A stretch of 64,000 nt of DNA from Rhodovulum sp. P5. GTDB lineage: Bacteria; Pseudomonadota; Alphaproteobacteria; Rhodobacterales; Rhodobacteraceae. The notes under the pieces were generated by a model, which saw only the letters and a list, made by a program, of their open reading frames with translations, searched no databases and had not been told where the DNA came from. The translations under genes were made by a program, and so were the position numbers. Where the stretch lies: assembly GCF_002079305.1 (NCBI RefSeq), contig NZ_CP015039.1, positions 62,001 through 126,000 on the forward strand, given 5' to 3'. Positions 33,108 through 41,316 of the stretch are shown piece after piece; positions within the stretch are counted from its first letter, which is position 1, and each line of letters opens with the position of its first letter.

Positions 33108-33115
33108 CGCCGTCA

Positions 33116-33120
33116 GGCTG
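33116..33120. repeat. Possible 5-bp target duplication (right copy, GGCTG)
   Basis: GGCTG directly follows the proposed CA end of the Mu-like element and matches 23819-23823. Removing the element and one copy would join the BASS-like gene region to the dehydrogenase operon. Confidence 0.6.
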
Positions 33121-33303
33121 GTCGCCCCGGGTCGAATTCGAGGTTTGCCCCCGCAGGTCAATCTGCAAGGCGATGGGGTGAACGATGGCAAAGGTCGGCC
33201 CCAAACACGCAAGGTGGTTCTGGACGGCGCCGGGAAATCGGATATCACTTTCCGAACGCCCCGGTCCAACCGGGCCGCTGAACCAGGGGAATACCGGAAC
33301 GGG

Positions 33304-34404
33304 ATGGAGTCGGATTACGCGATCATAGGCGGCGGCGTCGTCGGGCTTTCCGTGGCCTGGGGCCTCTTGAAGCGGGGCAAGCGGGTGACGGTGCTGGATG
33401 GCGAGGACGGGTCCTTCCGCGCAAGCCGTGGCAATTTCGGCCTGATCTGGGTGCAGTCCAAGGGCCTGACCCAGCCCCGCTATGCCCGCTGGTCCCAGCA
33501 ATCGGCGAAGCTCTGGGCCGATTTCGCCGCGGAGCTGGGCGACAGCACCGGACGGCCATTCGCGGTGGACCAGAACGGCGGCTTCGATCTGCATTTCTCG
33601 GAAGAGACGCTGGAAGCCACCGTCGCGAAATACACCGCTTTGAAGGACAAACTCGGCGGCGATTACCCGTTCGAGGTGCTGGGCCACAACGCCCTGCGCA
33701 AGGAAGAGCCCGAGATCGGCCCAAAGGTCGTGGGCGCGATCCTGCACCATCAGGACGGGCACACCAACCCGTTGCGGCTGCTCTTGGCGCTTGCCGATGA
33801 CGTGCGGCGTATGGGCGGGCAGGTTCGGACGGGCATGCGGGTGACGCAGGTTGCGAAACCGGGCGCGTTCCGCCTGACATTGGCCGATGGAACGCAGGTG
33901 GAGGCGGGCAAGGTCATCCTTGCCGCGGGGCTGGGGGCCATCGACCTTGGGCCCAAGATGGGCTTTCGGGCGCCGATCCGTCCCCAGCGGGGGCAGGTTC
34001 TGATAACCGAGAAGCTGCCGAAGATGATCAACCGCCCGTCGCTGATCGCCCGGCAGGTGGACGAGGGCGGCATCCAGATCGGGGCCACGAATGAGGAGAC
34101 GGGCTTTGACGACAGCGTGACGCGGCCCGGTCTGGCAAAGCTGGCCGCCGATGCGGTCGCGGCCTATCCCGCGCTTGCCCGCGCGCAACTGGTGCGCAGT
34201 TGGGGCGCGTTGCGGGTTCTGTCGGCGGATGGGCTGCCGATCTATCAGGAAAGCCCCACGATGCCCGGGGCCTATCTGGTCACCTGCCATAGCGGCATCA
34301 CCCTTGCCGCGGTGCATGGGCGCCTGCTGCCCGACTGGCTGGAGGGGACCGCCGCCGCGCCGGACCTGGAGGTGTTCAGTGAAGACCGCTTTGCCGTTTC
34401 TTGA
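33304..34404 (+). CDS. FAD-dependent dehydrogenase subunit (DadA/SoxB-like)
   Basis: A 366-residue flavoprotein beginning MESDYAIIGGGVVGLSVAWGLLKRGKRVTVLDG, a clear GxGxxG fold; the C-terminal half has the DAO-family substrate domain (VRSWGALRVLSADGLPIYQE). With the next two genes it resembles the heteromeric D-hydroxyproline dehydrogenase / opine oxidase / hydrogen-cyanide-synthase family, in which this is the substrate-oxidising subunit. ATG 33304 is used; the frame extends to 33103, but that part is intergenic-like. The next gene starts inside its end. Confidence 0.88.
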   Translation: MESDYAIIGGGVVGLSVAWGLLKRGKRVTVLDGEDGSFRASRGNFGLIWVQSKGLTQPRYARWSQQSAKLWADFAAELGDSTGRPFAVDQNGGFDLHFSEETLEATVAKYTALKDKLGGDYPFEVLGHNALRKEEPEIGPKVVGAILHHQDGHTNPLRLLLALADDVRRMGGQVRTGMRVTQVAKPGAFRLTLADGTQVEAGKVILAAGLGAIDLGPKMGFRAPIRPQRGQVLITEKLPKMINRPSLIARQVDEGGIQIGATNEETGFDDSVTRPGLAKLAADAVAAYPALARAQLVRSWGALRVLSADGLPIYQESPTMPGAYLVTCHSGITLAAVHGRLLPDWLEGTAAAPDLEVFSEDRFAVS

Positions 34405-34690
34405 AACCGACACGCCGGCCCGACGGGTGCGGGTGTGGTTCGACGGCGCGCCGCTGGACCTGCCCGAGGGGATGAACCTTGCCGCGGCGTTGCTGGCCGC
34501 GGGGGTGCGGGTCTTTCGCCATACCCCGGTCTCTGGCGCGCCGCGCGGGCCGTTCTGCATGATGGGCGCCTGTTTCGACTGTCTGGTCGAGATCGAAGGC
34601 GTGACGCGGCAGGCCTGCATGCTGGAGGTGACGGAGGAACTGCGTATCGGCCTGCCGCAGGCGGGAGAGGGTGGCCATGACGAAGGCTGA
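34379..34690 (+). CDS. (2Fe-2S)-binding small subunit of the dehydrogenase
   Basis: A 103-residue ferredoxin-like subunit. The cluster ligands are visible in GPFCMMGACFDCLVEIEG followed by QACM. The start is a GTG at 34379 behind GGAGGTG, overlapping the previous gene by 26 bases. It corresponds to the HcnA/OoxC-like gamma subunit that relays electrons in heteromeric amino/imino-acid dehydrogenases. Confidence 0.9.
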   Translation: MKTALPFLETDTPARRVRVWFDGAPLDLPEGMNLAAALLAAGVRVFRHTPVSGAPRGPFCMMGACFDCLVEIEGVTRQACMLEVTEELRIGLPQAGEGGHDEG

Positions 34691-36068
34691 CCTGATTGTT
34701 CTGGGCGCGGGGCCCGCGGGCCTTGCCGCCGCTGCCACGGCCGCCGGGTGCGGGCTGGATGTGATCCTGATCGATGAACAGCAGCGCCCGGGCGGGCAGA
34801 TCTATCGCGATGTGGACCGGGTGCTGCCACTTCGCGGGGAGGTTCTGGGCCCGGACTACGCAACGGGGGCGCGGTTGACCGGAGGCATTCGCCAAGACAC
34901 GATCCGCTACGTTCCCGGCGCCTGCGTCTGGCAGATCGAGCCGGGATTTTCGGTGACCTATAGCGGGAACGGGGGCGGCGTCGTGACCGGGGACCGTCTG
35001 CTGCTGGCGACCGGGGCGCTGGAACGGGCGATGCCGTTGCCGGGGTGGACGCTGCCCGGTGTGATGACCGCCGGGGCAGGGCAGATCCTGCTGAAGCAAT
35101 CGGGGCTGGTCGCGCAGCGGGCGGTTCTGGTTGGCACCGGGCCGTTGCTGTTTCTGGTCGCCGCGCAGATGGTGCGGGCGGGCACGCCCCCATTGGCGCT
35201 GGTCGAGACGCAGACGCGGGCCGATCTGGCCCGCGCCGCCCGGCATGTCGGGGGGGCGATGCGCGGTTGGCGCTATCTGGCCAAGGGGCTGGACATGCAC
35301 AGGACGCTGGCACGGGCCGGCGTGCCGCGCCATGTGGGGGCCACGCAGGTCGAGATTGCCGGGCCGGGGGCGGCCGAGGCGGTCACGTTTCACTGCAATG
35401 GCCGGCGCCACCGGATCGACTGCGACACCGTCTTTCTGCATCACGGGGTCATCCCCAACACGCAGGCCGCCCGGTCACTGGATATCGGCCATCGCTGGGA
35501 CGTCCGGCAGCACGCCTTTGCGCCGGTGCTGGATGGCTGGGGCGAAAGCGATATGCCGGGGGTCTTTATTGCGGGCGACGGGGCCGGGATCGGCGGCGCC
35601 ACCTTGGCCGAGCTTGCCGGCCGGCTTGCCGCGTTGCGCATCGCCGAAAGTCTGGGAAAGGTCAGCCCAGCGGAGCGGGACCGGCAGGCGGCGCCCCTGC
35701 GGCGGGCCCTGGAACGCGAAGCGGCGGTCCGGCCGTTTCTCGATACCGCCTATCCGCCCTTTGCCGAAGCCCTTCAGCCCGCCGACGACACCGTTGTTTG
35801 CCGCTGCGAAGAGGTCACCGCGGGCGATATCCGCGGCTTTGCCCGGCTGGGCTGCACGGGGCCAAACCAGGCCAAGGCGTTCGGCCGGGTGGGCATGGGC
35901 CCCTGTCAGGGGCGGATCTGCGGGCCTGTCGTGACGGAGCTTTTGGCAAAGGCCAACGGGCAAAGCCCCGACGCAACCGGGTATGTCCGAATCCGCCCGC
36001 CGCTGAAACCCGTTACCCTGGGTGAGCTGGCGCAGTTGGCCGAACCGGACCCGGAGGCTAAAAAATAG
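34677..36068 (+). CDS. FAD/NAD-binding large subunit with BFD-like iron-sulfur domain
   Basis: A 463-residue protein with an N-terminal dinucleotide fold (DLIVLGAGPAGLAAAATAAGCG...PGGQIYR), a second nucleotide-binding motif (VLVGTGPLLFLVAAQ) and a C-terminal BFD-like 2Fe-2S domain (VVCRCEEVTAGDI, then GMGPCQGRICG). This is the HcnB/OoxA-type alpha subunit. ATG 34677 follows GGGAGAGGG and overlaps the small subunit; GTG 34671 is also in frame. The order beta-gamma-alpha forms one operon. Confidence 0.9.
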   Translation: MTKADLIVLGAGPAGLAAAATAAGCGLDVILIDEQQRPGGQIYRDVDRVLPLRGEVLGPDYATGARLTGGIRQDTIRYVPGACVWQIEPGFSVTYSGNGGGVVTGDRLLLATGALERAMPLPGWTLPGVMTAGAGQILLKQSGLVAQRAVLVGTGPLLFLVAAQMVRAGTPPLALVETQTRADLARAARHVGGAMRGWRYLAKGLDMHRTLARAGVPRHVGATQVEIAGPGAAEAVTFHCNGRRHRIDCDTVFLHHGVIPNTQAARSLDIGHRWDVRQHAFAPVLDGWGESDMPGVFIAGDGAGIGGATLAELAGRLAALRIAESLGKVSPAERDRQAAPLRRALEREAAVRPFLDTAYPPFAEALQPADDTVVCRCEEVTAGDIRGFARLGCTGPNQAKAFGRVGMGPCQGRICGPVVTELLAKANGQSPDATGYVRIRPPLKPVTLGELAQLAEPDPEAKK

Positions 36069-36318
36069 CCGAAAGCGAAACCGTTCGTATGTGAAAGCGC
36101 GAATAATGAGCGAATTCCATGACGGAAATATGACGAAACTATGATACAATAGTCGTAGAGGGAACAACTTTGGCTTGTCCCGAGGAACATTGTTCTTAAA
36201 TAGGTGGAACGACACAAGAATGTAAGCTCAGCGACAATCGTGCCGAGCAGGTCATATCGGACGTTACGCATCTTCCCGCACCGGTTGCGCCACAAGATGC
36301 AAGTACGGGGGAACAGAA
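36069..36318. other. AT-richer intergenic region with no gene
   Basis: A 250-bp stretch, lower in G+C than its surroundings, containing several AAATA/ATAAT-type elements and two GGAAC boxes. No frame of note on either strand. It probably contains the terminator of the dehydrogenase operon and the promoter for the small gene at 36319. Confidence 0.5.
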
Positions 36319-36540
36319 ATGGCACGTGACGACAGCGCAGACGCCCTGAACGAGGTTCTTGAGACGGTGGTCGGACTGGAAATCTACCTTTCGAAATTCT
36401 GCGAAAGGAACAGGATCGGAAACCCGGATATCTCGAACGTTCTGTTCCAGCTTGCGGCGACAAAGCAGGCGGTCCGGCAGGCGACGCCGCCGCGCCTCGC
36501 CGATCTGGACTATCTTCTTGAAGAGGACCAGGCGCACTGA
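36319..36540 (+). CDS. Small hypothetical helical protein
   Basis: A 73-residue protein, MARDDSADALNEVLETVVGLEIYLSKFCERNRIG, all helical in appearance and without a membrane segment. ATG 36319 is preceded by GGGGGAACAGA, a good site. I recognise no family. It lies alone upstream of the CheB-CheR fusion (141 bp gap) and could be regulated with it. Confidence 0.65.
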   Translation: MARDDSADALNEVLETVVGLEIYLSKFCERNRIGNPDISNVLFQLAATKQAVRQATPPRLADLDYLLEEDQAH

Positions 36541-36681
36541 TCCGTGCTCCATGGTTCAGTGCCCCACACGCGAATGACCAACACTGCAGGAGCGGGTCGT
36601 GCTTGCGGCTTGTTTGAACATGGGTTGTGTGCAACACATGGTTGAACAACCATTCCGGTTTCTGGTGGTGTTCGGGGCAGA

Positions 36682-39600
36682 ATGATGGCGCAAAAAACGG
36701 CACAGCGCGCGGGAGGAAATTCCCGAAACTCTGCCCAGACCGCTCAAGTTGGATCGGTATCGCCACGGGTTGATGACGACGGTCTGTGGGTGATCGGGAT
36801 CGGCGCCTCCGCTGGCGGGCTATCGGCGCTTGAGACGTTTTTCGAGACCTGCCCCTGCGATTCCGGCGCGGCCTTTGTCGTGATCCAGCACCTGTCGCCG
36901 AAACATGAAAGCCTGATGGCCGATCTCTTGTCCCGGCGGACGAGGATGCCGGTCAAGATGCTGGACACCGACAGCAAGATCGAACCCGACCATGTCTACC
37001 TGATCCCGCCCGGTGCGGTGATGCGGGTGGAAGGGGACGTGCTGAAACTCTCCCCGCGCAGCGAGGTGCTGTCGCTGCCCATCGACATCTTCTTTGCCTC
37101 GATGGCCGAGAATTTCGGGGAGAACGCGATCGGGATCGTCCTGTCGGGCACCGGGTCGGACGGCACGCGCGGATCGATTGCGATCAATGCGGCCGGTGGG
37201 CTTGTGCTGATACAGGATCCGGAGGAAGCCAAGTTCGACGGCATGCCGTTGAGCGTGCGGCGGGCGGGGGTCGCGGACGAGGTTCTTCCGGCTGCGAAAC
37301 TGGCAGAACGGGCGATCCTGCACCACGAACATCCCACCGATCTGTCGTTGCGCCCGGCGCCGGATGCGGGCGGGTCGCCCGAAGCCCCGCCCGTTACACC
37401 GGTTCAGGCGGAATCCGATGCGCTGGAAGCGATCTTCGACACGCTCAGCGATGAAAGCGGGATCGATTTCAGATCGTACAAGAGCACGACGATCATGCGC
37501 CGGCTGGGGCGGCGGATGCAGGTTCGGCGTGTGGGAAGCCTGCGCAACTACCTTGACGTGCTGGTAAACTCGGCCGAGGAACTGACTGCGCTGCGCCGTG
37601 AATTGCTGATTTCGGTGACCCGGTTCTTCCGGGACGAGGAGTCGTTCAAGGTTCTCGAAGAGCGCGTCATCCCCCGGATCGTCGAGGGGCTGAGCCGCCA
37701 TGACACCGCGCGGGTGTGGGTGGCTGGGTGTTCGACCGGGGAAGAAGCCTATTCCATCGCGATGCTGCTGCACGAAGCGTTCGGCGCACACACGCGCACG
37801 CCCCAGATCAAGATCTTCGCCACCGATGTGAACGAGGACAACCTGCAATTCGCGGCCGCGGGCACCTATCCAAGTTCGATCGCGGCCGAGGTCAGCCCCG
37901 AACGGTTGGAGCGTTTCTTCACCCAGGATCGCGAGACGCTGACGGTGTCGGCGGAACTGCGGCAGTCGCTGGTCTTTGCCCGGCACGACCTGCTGGCCGA
38001 CGCGCCCTTCACGCGCATGGATCTGGTCAGTTGCCGCAACACGCTGATCTATTTCCGCCGCGATGCACAGGAACGTGCGCTGAAACGTCTGCAATACGCG
38101 GTGCGGCACAACGGGTTCCTGTTTCTCGGCAACAGCGAATCCATCAGTGCGACCCAGAACGGGTTTCAGTCGATCGATACGACGAACAAGATATTCACCC
38201 GGGTGTCCCATGACAAAAGGTCGGGCCTCGATGTGTCGTCCGGAACGGCGCCGGCGGCGGGCTTTCGCAGCGGGGCAGCGCAAGGCACCGGGCGGCAGCC
38301 CATGCGGCACGACACCACCGAGGCCGCGAAACGGGTCGAGAAGGGGCTTGTCGTCGACACGGCGATGCAGGCCCTGCTGGACCGGTGGGCGCCGCCGTCG
38401 ATCATCGTGAACAGCCGCTATGAGGCGGTGCATTTCCAGGGGGATTTGCGGCCCTACATGCGGACGCGTTCGGGCAAGGCCAGCCTTGATCTGACCCGTA
38501 TCCTGCCCGACACGCTGGCCGCGGTTGCAAGCGTTCTGGCCCGCAAGGCCTATGAAACGGGGGCGGAGGTCGTGTCCGAACCCCTTGAGTTCAAGACCGA
38601 CGACACGACCCGTGTGGTCAAGGTGTATGCCTCGCCGGTGTCCGATGCCGGCGCGACAACCAGCGTTCTGCTCAGCTTTGAGCCGATCCATATGGCGGGA
38701 GAGACCTGTTCGATCCCGCAGCAGATCGATCTGGCGGCCGTGGCCCAGGCGCGGATCGACATCCTTGAAAGCCAGCTCGACGCGACGCGGGCCGACCTGC
38801 AATCCACGATCGAAGAGCTTGAGACCTCGAACGAGGAATTGCAGGCCACCAACGAGGAACTGATGGCCTCCAACGAGGAGCTGCAAAGCTCCAACGAGGA
38901 ACTGCAATCGGTCAACGAAGAGATCAATACCGTCAATGCCGAGTATCAGGAGAAGGTCTCGCTTCTGAACCGGTTGAACGGCGATCTGTCCAGCATGATC
39001 CGGGCGGTCGGCGTGGCCACGGTGTTCCTTGACGAAACGCTGTCGATCACGCGGTTCTCGCCGGATGCCTGTTCGGTCTTCAAGCTGCGCGAAAGCGATG
39101 TGGGGCGACCCCTGGAGGACATTGCCCACCGTCTGAAATACACCACGCTGATCGAAGACATTCACGAAACCATCCGGACCGAGAACCGCTGTGAGCGGGA
39201 GGTGGTGGGCGACGATGGCGAACTCTACCGGGTCAGGATCGTGCCCTATTCGATCCAGACCTCGGGCCAGCGCGGCGCGGTGCTGACGATCATGAACGTC
39301 ACCGTCTATCGCGATGTCGCGCGGCTTCAGGGCATCATCGACGCGCTGCCGGAACATGTCGCGGTGCTGGATTTCGACGGAACGATCATGCTGACCAATG
39401 CGGCATGGACGCGGTTCGCACGCGCCAATGGCGACCCGAACCTGAACAGAAGCGGCCCGGGGGCGAACTACCTCGAAATCTGCCGCGAGGCGAATACCTG
39501 CGCGCCCGACATGGAGAAATGCGAGGACGCGTTGAGCGCCGCGCGCGCCTATGAGGGTGTGAAGGAGATCCTTGAAGGGTCGCGGGCGACCTTCTCTCTC

Positions 39601-39738
39601 GAATATCCCTGCCACTCACCCGAACAGGAACGCTGGTTCTACATGACCGCAGCGCCGGTGGTCGGGCGGGAATTCGCCGCTGTGGTCAGCCATATCGAGA
39701 TCACGTCCTGGTTCAAGACGCTGGGCACGCAAGAATAG
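36682..39738 (+). CDS. CheB-CheR-PAS fusion without a kinase domain
   Basis: A 1018-residue cytoplasmic protein. Residues about 33-225 are a CheB methylesterase with Ser43 (IGIGASAGG), His70 (VIQHLSPKH) and Asp160 (GTGSDGT). A CheR methyltransferase follows (about 250-500; [18 protein letters not shown] is the SAM-binding motif). Residues about 690-765 form a coiled coil with repeated NEEL units, then two PAS-type domains (about 765-1010). There is no receiver domain before CheB and no histidine kinase after the PAS domains, although many such fusions end in an HWE kinase. No chemoreceptor or che gene is nearby, so the target is unknown. Confidence 0.92.
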   Translation: MMAQKTAQRAGGNSRNSAQTAQVGSVSPRVDDDGLWVIGIGASAGGLSALETFFETCPCDSGAAFVVIQHLSPKHESLMADLLSRRTRMPVKMLDTDSKIEPDHVYLIPPGAVMRVEGDVLKLSPRSEVLSLPIDIFFASMAENFGENAIGIVLSGTGSDGTRGSIAINAAGGLVLIQDPEEAKFDGMPLSVRRAGVADEVLPAAKLAERAILHHEHPTDLSLRPAPDAGGSPEAPPVTPVQAESDALEAIFDTLSDESGIDFRSYKSTTIMRRLGRRMQVRRVGSLRNYLDVLVNSAEELTALRRELLISVTRFFRDEESFKVLEERVIPRIVEGLSRHDTARVWVAGCSTGEEAYSIAMLLHEAFGAHTRTPQIKIFATDVNEDNLQFAAAGTYPSSIAAEVSPERLERFFTQDRETLTVSAELRQSLVFARHDLLADAPFTRMDLVSCRNTLIYFRRDAQERALKRLQYAVRHNGFLFLGNSESISATQNGFQSIDTTNKIFTRVSHDKRSGLDVSSGTAPAAGFRSGAAQGTGRQPMRHDTTEAAKRVEKGLVVDTAMQALLDRWAPPSIIVNSRYEAVHFQGDLRPYMRTRSGKASLDLTRILPDTLAAVASVLARKAYETGAEVVSEPLEFKTDDTTRVVKVYASPVSDAGATTSVLLSFEPIHMAGETCSIPQQIDLAAVAQARIDILESQLDATRADLQSTIEELETSNEELQATNEELMASNEELQSSNEELQSVNEEINTVNAEYQEKVSLLNRLNGDLSSMIRAVGVATVFLDETLSITRFSPDACSVFKLRESDVGRPLEDIAHRLKYTTLIEDIHETIRTENRCEREVVGDDGELYRVRIVPYSIQTSGQRGAVLTIMNVTVYRDVARLQGIIDALPEHVAVLDFDGTIMLTNAAWTRFARANGDPNLNRSGPGANYLEICREANTCAPDMEKCEDALSAARAYEGVKEILEGSRATFSLEYPCHSPEQERWFYMTAAPVVGREFAAVVSHIEITSWFKTLGTQE

Positions 39739-39769
39739 GGCGCGCCCGGCGTCTTGTGGCGTCACATCC

Positions 39770-40237
39770 TCAGCCTGCGGCGGCCAAGCGATCGATCTGC
39801 GCCCGCAACCCGGGCATCGCAAACCCGGCCTTGGTCAGGGCATCGACGATCTCGTCGGTGGGGCGCGTCCCGGCAGAGGCCAGCGCCCAGATCACCGACG
39901 ACCGGAACCCGGCCCGGCAATAGGCGAAATGCGGTCCCGGCAGGTCGGTCATCGCGTGTTTCTGCGCGGCGATCATGTCCGGCGTGATCGGGGCGTGCAC
40001 AACCTCGATCACCGCGAATTCAAGCCCGGCCGCGCGGGCAGCCGCCTCCATGTCCGCCGCACGCTCACCGGGTGCGACTTCGGCATCGGGACGGTTGCAG
40101 ATGACAGATTTGAACCCTGCATCGGCCAGCGCCTGCATGGCCTCAGCGCCCGGTTGCGGTCCGGCCGCGAAATTCGGTGTCAGCTTCACCATGGCCGGCA
40201 GGTCGCCAGCCTGTGCGTTGGTATCGTCGTTTCCCAA
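39770..40237 (-). CDS. TIGR01244/DUF442-type phosphatase or sulfurtransferase
   Basis: A 155-residue protein of the beta-lactamase-hydrolase-like phosphatase group. The N-terminal KLTPNFAAGPQPGAEAMQALADAGFKSVICNRPDAE pattern and the active-site loop FAYCRAGFRSSVIWA (Cys followed by Arg after four residues) are visible. The fold is dual-specificity-phosphatase-like; family members occur with sulfide-oxidation genes. The start is taken as TTG 40237 with a strong GGGGGGAGA site; a downstream start near 40192 (MVKLTPNF) is the alternative. Confidence 0.8.
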   Translation of the reverse strand: MGNDDTNAQAGDLPAMVKLTPNFAAGPQPGAEAMQALADAGFKSVICNRPDAEVAPGERAADMEAAARAAGLEFAVIEVVHAPITPDMIAAQKHAMTDLPGPHFAYCRAGFRSSVIWALASAGTRPTDEIVDALTKAGFAMPGLRAQIDRLAAAG

Positions 40238-40384
40238 GACGATCTCCCCCCTAATATTACACTTTCAAGACATACGCGGCTTCCCCCCCCGGTTTCAATG
40301 TAAACCGTAAGTGCATTTGACGTGGGTCAAGGCTCTGCGGCGCGCGCTCATGCACCTTTGCCAGACCAACTTGTGAGAGGTTCG

Positions 40385-40702
40385 ATGAAATCGCTTCAGG
40401 ACAGACGTCGGCAATTGCTGAAACGGCTGGCGGAACTCGATCACCGACTGCACGATATCGAGGACGAACTGGACGCCCACCAATCCAAGGACTGGGGGGA
40501 GCTTGCGCTGGAGCGCGAGGAAGACGAGGTTCTGGAAGGCATGGGAACCTCGGGCCTGGCCGAGGTGAAGCAGATCAAGGCCGCCCTCGCGCGAATCGAG
40601 GATGGCAGCTACGGTGTATGTGTCCGGTGTGGGGAGGACATTGCCGAGGAAAGGTTGGATGTCGTTCCCGCGACGCCATTTTGCCGCATCTGCGCGCGCT
40701 GA
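40385..40702 (+). CDS. DksA/TraR C4 zinc-finger family protein
   Basis: A 105-residue protein with an N-terminal helical coiled coil (DRRRQLLKRLAELDHRLHDIEDELDAHQSKDWGELALEREEDEVLE) and a C-terminal C4 zinc finger (CVRCGEDI...CRICAR). This is the short DksA/TraR type that binds the RNA polymerase secondary channel. The coiled-coil tip lacks the DxxDxA motif of E. coli DksA, so ppGpp-linked activity is uncertain. ATG 40385 follows GAGAGG. After it, 40703-40984 shows no convincing gene. Confidence 0.85.
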   Translation: MKSLQDRRRQLLKRLAELDHRLHDIEDELDAHQSKDWGELALEREEDEVLEGMGTSGLAEVKQIKAALARIEDGSYGVCVRCGEDIAEERLDVVPATPFCRICAR

Positions 40703-40984
40703 TGCCGGGTGTATGGAAGCTGACCACATGAGCATGTTGCCCGCGACGAACCGTATGCCTGCTTTTTCCAACTCTGCAAAACAGTCTGCCACACAAGACG
40801 AGACCCGCGCCATGATCCGCGCGCGGATCGAAAGCCTGCTGACCAGCGGCACGGTTGCCGCACAGGTCAATCGCCGCCTTTGCACGAAGGGCCGGCGCAG
40901 CCCGTGGGCGGACGCCCATGCAAGCACCGACAGGTGCGATGCGGGCCATGGCCCGGCTGGCATCACCAACAGAGGGAGAGAGCG

Positions 40985-41197
40985 ATGGCATTCGAACAGC
41001 TCAAGGCCGGAATCTACCTGATCCTGGAAGAGATCGAGCAACGCCCCGACGACCGCCACATCCTGCAAGAGCAGTTGCGCGAGAAGATTGCCGAACTGCG
41101 CGGCTTGGGGATGCCGGTGCCCGAGGACATCCTGCGGCTGGAGCAGGAGCTTGAGGACGACGACTCGGACGACATTTATGACAACATGCCCGTCTGA
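40985..41197 (+). CDS. Small conserved acidic protein of unknown function
   Basis: A 70-residue protein, MAFEQLKAGIYLILEEIEQRPDDRHILQEQLREKIAELRGLG, ending in a strongly acidic tail (ELEDDDSDDIYDNMPV). Excellent ribosome binding site (AGAGGGAGAG). Helical throughout, cytoplasmic. No family name recalled. Confidence 0.72.
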   Translation: MAFEQLKAGIYLILEEIEQRPDDRHILQEQLREKIAELRGLGMPVPEDILRLEQELEDDDSDDIYDNMPV

Positions 41198-41316
41198 TTT
41201 GGCCTGACCCTATAGAAATATTGCGTTTTTTTACGCCTTGCAGCCTAATGACGTGCAAGGCGGTGCTGATCTGCAACCCTGACGCGTAAGGCGCCGCCCG
41301 GCATGAAAGGGCGCCG

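Larger units (their letters stand above)
23824..33115. mobile_element. Mu-like transposable element with a capsid pair but no tail or packaging genes
   Basis: A 9.3 kb element (about 8.1 kb without the inserted IS630). The right side carries a divergent repressor/Ner-like pair. A minus-strand operon then encodes MuA, MuB, two small proteins and GemA, followed by Mor, gpT (major head), gpI (head protease) and an HTH-type protein. Three 18-bp sites related to GGTATCAAACCTGTTGAA lie near the ends in inverted orientation. GGCTG flanks the proposed TG...CA termini. Classical Mu-like phages are about 35-40 kb and place portal, terminase and tail genes around these; all are missing here. Every retained gene is open and many overlap by four bases, so this looks streamlined rather than randomly decayed. 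Confidence 0.8.

Noticed and set aside
38810..38960. Internal repeat in the CheB-CheR gene
   Set aside because: It is the repeated NEEL coiled-coil linker common to these fusions, not a DNA-level element.
36820..39615. A 931-residue minus-strand frame
   Set aside because: Shadow of the CheB-CheR-PAS gene, Arg/His-rich with no motif.
40728..41021. A possible plus-strand ORF between the DksA-like gene and the next small gene
   Set aside because: No ribosome binding site, poor codon use, and it overlaps the well-supported gene at 40985 in another frame.
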